This document shows positions 22,422-32,271 of a stretch of 64,000 nt of DNA, in pieces. The DNA lies in NCBI RefSeq assembly GCF_050003625.1, contig NC_134399.1:224062975-224126974 (forward strand), in the 5' to 3' direction. The position numbers and the translations under genes are program-made. The notes under the pieces are model-generated. The model did not search any database and was not told the DNA's origin. It worked only from the letters and a program-made list of their open reading frames with translations. The first letter of the stretch is position 1; each line of letters begins with the position of its first letter. The stretch is from Haematobia irritans. Taxonomy: Eukaryota > Arthropoda > Insecta > Diptera > Muscidae.

Positions 22422-22979
22422 CTCTAAATGCTTTTACTCTATTATGAAAAGGACGATTGGACTTGCGTACCTGCGAAGGAGGTCCCTTGTAATTAAGTTA
22501 TGTCCTGTTCCTGTATATCGAACGAAAACCAGTTCGAATGAAAGGCAGTCACTCGAATTCGAATGAATTTGGGTTTTTCTATTTTTAAAAGTTCGATTCG
22601 TTTGTATGAGAATACATTGATTATTAAAAATGAGTATTTTTAAATTTTTGGCCTGAGAATTCATTCAAATGTTAACAATGATTTTACTTTTTTCTTGACA
22701 CTTATTGTATATGTTCGTTTATTACTCGACAACAAAATATGAAGTGACTTGCCTTTCGAAATAAGAGAACAAAAATCAATTTTCTTTCGTTTGGAATACG
22801 AAAGAAAGCTTTCGTTCGATATACAGGAACAGGCCATTAAACTTTTAATCGGGCAGCACTCATCCATAAAAAATAATTTCACCACCTGTGGTATGACAAT
22901 GAACTGACTAAGTTTAAGTCAACCCATCCCGTTTCTACAAAATCGAGACAGTTCGATATCATGGTAAAAGAGTTTATGT
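22422..22979. other. Unassigned stretch with inverted TTCGAATG-type words
   Basis: 22500-22830 holds inverted words (TTCGAACGAAAAC, GTTCGAATGAAAG; CTTTCGTTCGATATACAGGA, TCCTGTATATCGAACG), suggesting a hairpin-like MITE of about 310 bp, 22502-22832. No coding potential. Confidence 0.45.
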
Positions 22980-23016
22980 TTTTATACCTTGTGTCACACT
23001 GTGGAACAGGGTATTA

Positions 23017-23940
23017 AAGGGTGATTTGTTAAGAGCTTGATAACTTTTTTTTTTAAAAAAACGCATAAAATTTGCAAAATCTCATCGGTTCTTTATTTGA
23101 AACGTTAGATTGGTCCATGACATTTACTTTTTGAAGATAATTTCATTTAAATGTTGACCGCGGCTGCGTCTTAGGTGGTCCATTCGGAAAGTCCAATTTT
23201 GGGCAACTTTTTCGAGCATTTCGGCCGGAATAGCCCGAATTTCTTCGGAAATGTTGTCTTCCAAAGCTGGAATAGTTGCTGGCTTATTTCTGTAGACTTT
23301 AGACTTGACGTAGCCCCACAAAAAATAGTCTAAAGGCGTCAAATCGCATGATCTTGGTGGCCAACTTACCGGTCCATTTCTTGAGATGAATTGTTCTCCG
23401 AAGTTTTCCCTCAAAATGGCCATAGAATCGCGAGCTGTGTGGCATGTAGCGCCATCTTGTTGAAACCACATGTCAACCAAGTTCAGTTCTTCCATTTTTG
23501 GCAACAAAAAGTTTGTTAGCATCGAACGATAGCGATCGCCATTCACCGTAACGTTGCGTCCAACAGCATCTTTGAAAAAATACGGTCCAATGATTCCACC
23601 AGCGTACAAACCACACCAAACAGTGCATTTTTCGGGATGCATGGGCAGTTCTTGAACGGCTTCTGGTTGCTCTTCACTCCAAATGCGACAATTTTGCTTA
23701 TTTACGTAGCCATTCAACCATTCATCGCTGAACAAAATTTGTCGATAAAAAAGCGGATTTTCTGCCACTGATTTTGGTAATAAAATTCAATGATTTGCAA
23801 GCGTTGCTCGTTAGTAAGTCTATTCATGATGAAATGTCAAAGCATACTGAGCATCTTTCTCTTCGACATCATGTCTGAAATCCCACGTGATCTGTCAAAT
23901 ACTAATGCATGAAAATCCTAACCTCAAAAGAATCACCCTT
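23017..23940 (-). mobile_element. mariner DD41D (rosa-type) element M3, 924 bp
   Basis: TA duplications at 23015-23016 and 23941-23942. Ends are AAGGGTGATTTGTTAAGAGC and AAAGAATCACCCTT, so the outer repeat is AAGGGTGATT. It is shorter than the usual 1.3 kb because the coding region has an internal deletion. Confidence 0.88.
23124..23826 (-). pseudogene. DD41D mariner transposase, internally deleted
   Basis: The start (ATG at about 23824-23826) reads MNRLTNEQRLQIIEFYYQNQ, the first helix of the DNA-binding domain. The frame then changes near 23768 and the catalytic part follows (23124-23767). It shows ILFSDEWLNGYVNKQNCRIW with the first Asp, FQQDGATCHTA with the second, and SCDLTPLDYFLWG with the third, 41 residues later. 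The region expected between (second helix-turn-helix, linker) is missing, about 100 residues. All three acidic residues remain, but the protein is not complete. Confidence 0.88.
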
Positions 23941-25203
23941 TATAAGTTAGTGCATATGTTTGCAACACCCAGAAGGAGACGAGATAGACACATGGTGTCT
24001 TTGGCAAAAATACTCAGGATGGGCTCCTGATTCGATATAGCCATGTCCGTCTGTCCGTGAACACATTTTTGTAATCAAAGTCTAGGTCGCAGTTTTAGTC
24101 CAATCGACTTCAAATTTGGCACAAGTGTGTGTTTTGGCTCAGAATAGAACCCTATTGATTTTGAAATCGGTTCAGATTTAGATATAGCTCCCATATATAT
24201 ATATATATATTTCGCCCGATGTGGACTTATATGGCTCCAGAAGCCAGAGTTTTACACTAATTTGCTTAAAATTTTGCACAAGAAGAGCAATTAGTACTAT
24301 AGTCAAGTGTGCCAAATTTTATTGAAATCGGTTAAGATTTAGATATAGCTCCCATATATATCTTTCGCCCGGTATGGACTAATACGGTCCCAGAAGCCAG
24401 AGTTTTACCCCAATTTGGTTGAAATTTTGCACTAGGAGTACAATTAGCAGTGTAGTCAAGTGTGCCAAATTTTATTGAAATCGGTTCAGATTTAGATATA
24501 GCTCCCATATATATTTTTCGCCCGATTTACACTCATATGACCACAGTGGCCAATCTTTTACTCCGATTTAATTGAAATTTTGCACAGGGAGTAGAATTAG
24601 CATTGTAGCTATGCGTGCCAAATTTCGTTGAAATCGGTTCAGATTTAGATATAGCTCCCATATATAGCGTTCGCCCGATTTACACTCATATGACCACAGA
24701 GGCCAAGTTTTTGCTCCGATTTAGTTGAAATTTTGCACAGGGAGTAGAATTAGCATTATAGCTATGCGTTGAAATCGGTTCAGATTTAAATATATCTCCC
24801 ATATATATGTTTTTCTGATTTGGACAAAAATGGTCAAAATACCAAACTTGTAAAATCGCCACTGCTTAGTCGGAAAGTTGTAAAAATGACTCTAATTTTC
24901 CTAAACTTCTAATACATATGTATCGAGCGATAAGTCATAAAAAAACTTTTGCGAAGTTTACTTAAAATTGATTCAGATTTAAATGTTTCCCATATTTTTT
25001 TTACTAACATTGTGTTCCACCCTAGTGCATTAGCCGACTTAGATTTTGAGTCTAGATTTTGTAGAAGTCTATCAAATTCTGTCCAGATCGAGTGATATTT
25101 AAATGTATGTATTTGGGAGAGTATCGAGAATTTAGATCTACAAAGTGGTGCAGGGTATAATATAGTCGGCCCCGCCCAACTTTAGACTTTCCTTACTTGT
25201 TTC

Positions 25204-25806
25204 CACTTAATTCAGTCTTTGCCATCATCTTGGTGGAGAATGACTTCCACTTTCACTGTCTCCCTTATTTCTGGGTTTGGGAAGATGTGTCGTTCAATAG
25301 CAAGAAACAATAGCGACTCTCCGTTCAAAAGCATGTCGATAGCTTTCCTATTTCCAAAATTTCATGTAGGACTTTTGCTCAAGCCATATTCTTAGATGGC
25401 GATTCTCTCACCAATTTTACAGTGTATAGAATTTTTATTTGTAAATATGAAATCCTTCAAATAAATGAAATACAGTGACGGTTATAATTGCAATTCATAT
25501 TTATATAAAATTACATTTCCATTTACATATGTATACAAAAAGAAGAGTATAATATCTAAACGAGGATTGGGTGGTAAGTTATTGGTATTTTTCCCAAATT
25601 TTTCAAAATACTTTCTGTCATATATCATTTTTGGTGGTAGGCTTGATATTTCATAGGGTGCATATTCACTTATATAAGTATAATCCCCATATTGACCGGC
25701 CTCTAAATAATAAAAATCTGAATCCATTCACTTTTGCTTGATATGATCACGTTTTATTTTGTCGCATTCTTTAAGACGATATTTTCAATTATTACCGTGT
25801 TAACTT
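25204..25806. other. Unassigned stretch
   Basis: 25482-25727 has a 63-81-codon ORF on each strand, with no domain signs. I recognise no repeat family here; it could be host DNA. Confidence 0.4.
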
Positions 25807-26386
25807 CCCAGCAAAAAATGCGTCGCCAAAAAGCAATGAAAATGTTCTTTTTGGATCCGGAAGTGGTGCAAAATGAACGCAGAAGCTATGAATTTAACAT
25901 GGGCTTGCCATAGGACGGAAGTCCTGCATTTCAACAGCCGTTGCACTGAGTTAGCATCACTTCTTTAGGTGTGATCCGAATTCAATGTTTTGGATGTAAA
26001 TTAAAAAATTCTGTGATATTTTGTCAAATAAATAATTTTTATAATATTTTATAATTTTTAATGGATTCTAACGCTTGTCGGAAACGTTTGACCTCAAATA
26101 TTTTCAAAAATTCACAATTTTTTCAGATTGAATTTAACTTTTTTTTTTGACAAGATTTATAAATGATTTGTACAATTTTATGTATTCTTACTTTGTGTTT
26201 AAGTTATTTGAAACCAAAAAAGTTAAAATTACCCATTAAAAGTATAAAAAAAAACAAGTTATAAAAAATTGAATTAAAAGAACTTCCAGAGTAGTTAAAA
26301 TAAAGAAGATCATTGGGAGTGCATCTTCTGGAAGTGCTTTTAAAGTTGTGCCTTTGGAAGAACTTCCAAATTTTTTTTTTGCTGGG
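25807..26386 (+). mobile_element. MITE G1 (580 bp)
   Basis: Terminal inverted repeats CCCAGCAAAAAA and TTTTTTTGCTGGG, with TT on both flanks (a 2-bp duplication, as AA for G2). Inside: GCGTCGCCAAAAAG, GGATCCGGAAGTGGTGCAAA, AATTCAATGTTTTGGATG and TGGAAGAACTTCC. No transposase. Copies at 38683-42670 (split) and 58986-59085 (fragment). Confidence 0.75.
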
Positions 26387-27430
26387 TTCGTGTATTCACT
26401 TACCAAACTATTTTCGGTTTTGTTGCATGGCTACCAGTATCAGCATAGCCTGTTTTGATACACAGAAAACTTTTGTTTGCTGATTCAATCACGATATTAA
26501 TTTAACCAAATATTTTTTTAATTGAAACTTCTTCAATCACAAAAATCAATAATAGAATTTATTAGAAATAAAAAACATACTTGATTAAAAAATTAATAGA
26601 TTTATTCCACATGTTCAATTAATCTTTTAATTGTTTCAATTAAATATATAAATGATTTTGGTAAAAAAACTCGAATATTTCTCATACAAACAAGCAATCA
26701 CTCTTGCCAGTATATGGGGATTTTTTCACAAATTGGGGATATATTTGTTGTGGATTGTGTTGTGGATTTGTATATATTTCCATAAATTTCGGGATTTTTT
26801 CAGTATAATAAAGGTTCACAAATCATTAAAATTTAAAAGCAAAAAAAATGTTACTCATCTTTATTCCACGGAATACAATAGGGAGAAAATAGAGTACTTG
26901 GACTAGGAAAGGACACAGGATTTTATTTTCGGGCCCAGGCGCTAATTTGTAGTCTTATTCACCTTGAATAATAAATTTTGTGAGGACTCGGGCTTACATG
27001 TCGACCCCTCCTCAGTGTTCATAACTGCTTTTGGACAATGTATGCAGTAGGTAGGGAAATGATGGAGATGTTTCACATTCGTATTGATCTGCATATTGAT
27101 CGTGGTGACCGAACTCGCCACATTCATTTCTCGAGACTGGTTTTGTGTTTCGAAATATTGACCTTATTTCGGACTGAAAAAAATTTTATATTTTTTTTTT
27201 CAAATTTGAAATTATTAATGACTTTCGACAGCAGATCTTATTATTTTCTTCATAAAAACTTGTCATAAATTTAGTGGAATTTTTCATTTATACTAACGAT
27301 TTTTGGGGATGAAAGCTCCCCTATTTGGGGACTAGAGCCATAAAAATAATTACAATAGGCTCTGTCAAATAGCTTTACTTTGGGCATACTAGACGCATTG
27401 AGGAAGACATCTCAATAATAATCCCTCTAA
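26387..27430. other. Repeat J fragment and AT-rich DNA
   Basis: 26480-26660 repeats the TTAATTGA-type words of the window start. 26700-26780 has GGGGATTTTTTCACAAATTGG words shared with the E repeat. ORFs of 60-84 codons lack signs of function. Confidence 0.4.
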
Positions 27431-27944
27431 TGTCATATTGCAACCAGTGTTTCCAGTATTGGGGATTTTTCCCGCAATCGTGGATATTTTTTCGTGAATG
27501 GGGACGAAATTTCTTCCATAAATTTGAAGATTTTTGTGGGGATTTTTTTTTTTGGGAAATCGGTTTAATCTTTTTTAACAAAATTTTATTTCTATGACCT
27601 AAATTTTATTTCTGTAGAAAATTTTGTCAAAATTGTATATCTATAGAAAATTTGTCAAAATTTTATTTCTATAGAAAATTTTGAGAATATTTTATCTCTA
27701 TATAGATAAATTTGCCAAATTTTATTTCTATATAGAAAATTTTGTCAATTTTGTCAAGGTTTTACTTCTATAGAAATTTTGTCAATATTTTATTTCTATA
27801 AAACATTTTTGTCAAAATTGTATTTCTATAGAAAACTTTGTCAAAATTGTATTTCTATAGAAAATTTTATCAAAATTTTATTTTTGTAGAAAATTGTGTC
27901 AGAATTTTATTACTATAGAAAATTTTGTCAAAATTTTATTTCTA

Positions 27945-29091
27945 AAGGGTGATACGGTCAAAATTTGGTCAATATAAACTAGACGTATTTCTTTCAATTT
28001 TGCATTTAAAAACCTGAACACCCCTCATTTTGAAGGTGTGTGTGTGTAGAATGTTGCTCCTATTTTGATTTTGGAATTCACTCTTCAGTTGTCAAAATGC
28101 CGTCCAAGCAAGAAAGCAGTTTATCAAAATTTTGCTCGCGCATCGCGAAAATCTGAGCTAAATCGCTAAAAGTTGCCAAATCAACCGTTACAAATGTAAT
28201 TAAAGTGTTTGGGGAACGTTTGTCGACAGCCAGGAAGTCTGGATCGGGGGGAAATCGAAAACCGGAAGCCGCTGAGACGACAAAGAGAGCTGCCGGTAGT
28301 TTCAAGCGAAACCCTAACCTCTCTCTCCGAGATGCCGCAAATTAGCTGGGTGTATCGTCTACAACCGTGCATCGAGCCAAAAAACGAGCCAGACTATCGA
28401 CTTACAAGAAGGTAGTGACTCCAAATCGCCGGGAAAGGAGTTTTATACGGCAAAAGGAAGGGGAAAGGTAGCAGATATTTTCAAGCACATAAAACTGTCA
28501 AAGTTCGCAAAGAAATATCTGGTTTGGCAAGCCATCTGTACCTGTGGCTTGAAAAGCAGCATTTTCATAGCTTCCGGGACTGTCAACCAAGAAATTTACG
28601 TGAAAGAGAGTTTGAGTAAACGTCTGCTGCCTTTGCTGAAGAAACACGGTTGTTCCGTACTGTTTTGGCCGGATTTGGCATCTTGCCATTACGGTAAAAA
28701 GACCATGGAGTGGTACGCCTCCAACAACGTGCAGGTGGTTCCCAAGGACAAGAACCCTCCCAACAAGCCAAAGCTCCGCCCAAGTGAGAAATACTGGGCT
28801 ATTATCAAGCGGAACCTAAAGAAGACCAAAAAATTGCTAAGGACGAGCAGCAGGCAAATTGGCTTTCAGCGGCGAAGAAGGTGGACAAGGTGGCTGTACA
28901 AAATCTGATGGCAGGTATCAAGCATGAGGCCCGGCAATTCGGATTTGGAAAAGCGAAAGCCTAACTGAATATTTTTCCTGAATTTTATACTAATTTAACT
29001 TGAAAAAAAAATTGGATTTGATTTTTTAAATAAACGATTTCACCGATTTACACGCGTTTTCCCTTGACCAAATTTTGACCGTATCACCCTT
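27945..29091 (+). mobile_element. mariner DD37E element M2 (1147 bp)
   Basis: TA duplications at 27943-27944 and 29092-29093; ends AAGGGTGATACGGTCAAAA on both sides. Same family as M1 (20778-22010), opposite orientation. Shorter because of a coding deletion. Confidence 0.9.
28097..28910 (+). pseudogene. mariner transposase (DD37E), deleted and frameshifted
   Basis: The start codon at 28097 (ATGCCGTCCAAGCAAGAAAG) is followed within 40 bp by a deletion relative to M1 that changes the frame. About 100 bp between the DNA-binding part and the catalytic part (near 28425) are gone, removing the first catalytic Asp. The later part (28549-28908) keeps FWPDLASCHY and KLRPSEKYWA with the 37-residue spacing. 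Unlike M1, it retains the bases near 28505-28525 (AAGAAATATCTGG). Confidence 0.9.
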
Positions 29092-29182
29092 TATAGAAAT
29101 TTGTCAAAATTTTATATTCTATAGAAAATTTTGTCAAAATTTTATTTCTATAGAAAATTTTGTCAAAATTTTATTTCTATTG

Positions 29183-29531
29183 TTGCTTTGTTTTTTTTTT
29201 TTTTATTTCAGCTTAAAACCATGCATTGCCTAAACTACATGTGTAGCTTAACCAACAGAGGAAAAGAATGTTTGTCAAATATATTTGGGCAAAGCCCTAT
29301 AGACCGCAAGATGGTTGGATGGACGCACGTTTCGGAATTACCACATTCCTCATCAGCATCCTCTACTTGCAGCAAAACTATCAACCAATTATCAGAATAA
29401 ATTCAGATTAATTCAAATTAAGCTACACTTGCATGGTTTTAAGCTGAAATCAAAAACACAAAAACACAAAAAACACAAAAACGCAACAACAATGATAAAA
29501 GAACAAAACCAACAATAACCAAACAAAACGT
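29183..29531 (-). mobile_element. Hammerhead-bearing poly(A) retroelement (349 bp)
   Basis: Flanked by the 15-bp direct repeat ATTTTATTTCTATTG (29168-29182, 29532-29546). On the minus strand the unit ends in a poly(A) tail (T run 29191-29204 here). An inverted repeat, TTTCAGCTTAAAACCATGCA, is near both ends (about 29206-29227 and 29430-29452), so the RNA can fold on itself. The centre can be drawn as a hammerhead ribozyme (29317-29361). No ORF of note. Compare retrozymes, schistosome Sm-alpha repeats and Penelope-linked ribozymes; exact class unknown. Confidence 0.7.
29317..29361 (-). ncRNA. Hammerhead ribozyme, complete minimal fold
   Basis: Minus strand: stem I GGATG pairs with CATCC; core CTGATGA; stem II GGAAT/ATTCC with loop GTGGTA; GAAA; short stem III (AC/GT, loop GTGC); then GTC, the classical cleavage triplet, just before the 3' strand of stem I. 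All invariant positions of a minimal type I hammerhead are present. It would self-cleave at the C next to stem I. Cleavage and tertiary contacts cannot be shown from sequence alone. Confidence 0.75.
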
Positions 29532-30000
29532 ATTTTATTTCTATTGACAATTTTGTCAAAAACTTATTTCTAAAGAAAATTTATGAAGTACATCTTTGCA
29601 AAATCTATCAAAACATCAAAAATGCTACCAATTTACAAAACAATAAAAAATCTAGGATTTCTGGTAAAACTCTACCAACTTTGGAAACGTGTCTACCATC
29701 CAATTTTACTACTTGAATATTAAAAAGTAAATTTTCGTTCGTAAATACAAGATTACCGAGCTCCCATTTTCATATGTCCAGCATTTCCTGGATTTGAGAA
29801 CATTTTAATTTTTAAACTATTACTGATATTCTACAGAAGAGCGTTCTTTATTTTTATTGGGGATTTTTGTGTGGAATTTAAATTTAAATTTTTGGGGGCG
29901 AAAACATCATACTTTGGGGACAATAGCCAGAAAAGTACTGGCAATACTGATTGCAACTCAACATAGAGGCCTCGTGAACTTTATGCATCACAGACGCATT

Positions 30001-32255
30001 GAAGAAGACAGGACAATATGCCCTTCATGCCATATTGCATCACAACAGAGAGGCCAGCTCGAAATACTTCTCTTACCATGATTGATTAGACTCTGTCGAA
30101 AATACTTAGATAGATAGTTGATAATTTCTTCTAGAGTGATTTTTTATGATTTCTTGACACTTGACAATTACTGGTGAAATTTGTACTGACGATATGTTCT
30201 GGATAGAACACCAGTGCAACGATGTTCTGGATGGGTCACACAAAAGTTACATCCTAAATGAAAGCCTTGTTTAATCCAAAATTGAATTTTCGTCTAGTGG
30301 AATTTGAATATTACAAATTTCCCAATTTTATTTATTCATTATTAAGTTACAATTAAAATTGATAACTTAAAAAAGTTTAATGGCTATGATAACTAAGGTC
30401 TTAAGCTCAAATTTCCCACTTTTCGAGGTGAAGTATTAATTTACATTGTTTAAATTTAATTTCTTAATTTTTTTCCAAGATGTCTGCTACCATTTTCTAA
30501 TATCTATGTGGGCCCTCGTAAATTGATTTTCTATAAAAATGTTAATAAAGTATAGTGAGTGGATATGTTTTGCTTTTGTTTTTTGCTCTCAACTTCTAAT
30601 CTTTTATTTTATTTTAAATTCACCGAAAAACAATACAATAAATATTCTACTAAATTGATAAGTTACGTGATTGCATTCAAATGTAGGTCATCCTGGGATT
30701 TTTCTGTTTTTTTTTTTCTCTGGGTTCTATTCACCAAAAAAAGGGCTAAAATCGTTTTAAGCTCTGACTTCATTTGATGGCAGGATTATGTTTTCCATTG
30801 ACTGTTTAGAATAGAATGCTATGCATGTAGATGCGTACGTGTGCATATTTGTTCTATTATATAAAAACAATAAAAATTTTCAATTTGAAATAAGATGAGT
30901 ATTAAAAATAAATAGAAATGAAATCATTTCAATTAATTTCACTTCTAAAGATTATATATATGAAATTTAATATTTTTATTGGAAACTATAGTAAAAATTG
31001 TATAGAGAGAATACGGCAAACAAATCAAAATTTCTTCATTTTTTTTTTCGGACGGAACTAAATAAAAATCATGTTATTAATACATTGACTAAAATCGGAA
31101 ATTAATTGAGGTGAAAAATTGGTTACTGAAAATAATAGATTACCGTAAACCAACGAAAATATTTTGAAATTATTGTTAATTTACATTCAAAAATACCTTT
31201 CTAGAGATGAGCTTAATTAACACTTCACAAGAATTTATTTTGCATTAGTATATATAAATCTTTTGTTTCACATTATTTTCGCCAAAATTATGTTTTATTA
31301 ACTTTTGCCTGCAAATAAAATATTGGAAATTTCCAAATTTTTGACAAAATATTTTGTTCAAAATATGTTATCTTTGCATAAAGATTGAAAGTGACAAGTA
31401 TGAGAAAAAATTGATTTTTTTTTTATATGGTTTCCTAGTTTTACCCTGTCCGCTAGGCTGATCACAATTTTTTCTGTCATTTTGAACTCAATCTCTAAGA
31501 AAACCAATATTTTTAGCTATTTATTACACAAAAAAATATTCAAAGCTGGAAGACCATTTGTTTAAATAAATCACATTTACTTCGAAGTAAATTTCTATGA
31601 ATCATGTCAACTAGGCCCTCCACATACTTAATAGAAAAATTCGAAGGAAGCGTCAAGTACTTTTCTTTAAGAGAGATATTTGATAAAATTTTATAGATTT
31701 TATTTTATAAAAAAATTAATAAAATATAATAAAATGTGAATTCGAAAATTCTTAAAGGTAAAATTATTCCGACGCAATGCGTTTCCCAAGTTTAGTCGAC
31801 GGATCAGCTTTAATGAAAATTCCGAGTTTCGTGACTCTAATATTAAAAGTTCCCTTACTGGCACAAAATATGAAAAAGAGTGGGTGGTGAGGGGGAGATC
31901 CTACTCCTCAACATACCGGAAAATGAAATATCCTACTGCAACTGCATAAAAACACTATGTTTTTATCAAGTAAATCATAGAAAGTAAATATTTCAAAGTT
32001 CTTGAAAAATTCAGCATATTATGATTTTTGAAATACCGGCCACGACAAGATGCCTTTCCCAAATGTATATCAAATATTTACCTCTATGTTTCAGCAATTT
32101 CTTCCAAATTACAGCTTTTATTTACTTTACAAGGCTCCCTTAAAATTTCCCAAAAATCTGAGAAGTCTAGATGTTGCTCTATTCTTTTTAAAAAGGGGAC
32201 GTCACCTTCGCCGAGACTATAGAATACTTTCCCCCATGTCCCCCATGTCCCCCAT
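30001..32255. other. Long AT-rich stretch without gene
   Basis: No supported coding sequence or known repeat apart from repeat F words (about 30190-30260). 60-110-codon ORFs do not look coding. Three CCCCCATGT-like units sit at 32229-32257, right before the LINE. Confidence 0.5.
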
Positions 32256-32271
32256 GTTCATGTTATCCAAG

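Larger units (their letters stand above)
22980..25203 (+). mobile_element. Helentron/DINE-1-like element B1, split by a mariner
   Basis: Starts TTTTATACC with palindrome CACACTGTGGAACAGGG and continues after the insertion with TAAGTTAGTGCATATG and CACCCAGAAGGAGACGAGAT. A GTCCGTCTGTCCG tract lies near 24043; four to five units of about 152-161 bp carry GATATAGCTCCCATATATA; the end is AGTCGGCCCCGCCC plus TTACTTGTTT. The DD41D element (23017-23940) sits in its 5' palindrome region. No protein coding. Confidence 0.75.
27431..30000. repeat. Repeat E with ~31-bp satellite (host of M2 and hammerhead element)
   Basis: Units of TTTATTTCTATAGAAAATTTTGTCAAAA recur at 27580-27944 and 29092-29182 and resume at 29532-29585. 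Flanking words (TTGGGGATTTTT; CTACCAACTTTGG near 29670) also flank the satellite at 43.8-45.4 and 59.4-59.9 kb. Two insertions lie in it: M2 and the 349-bp element. Confidence 0.6.
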
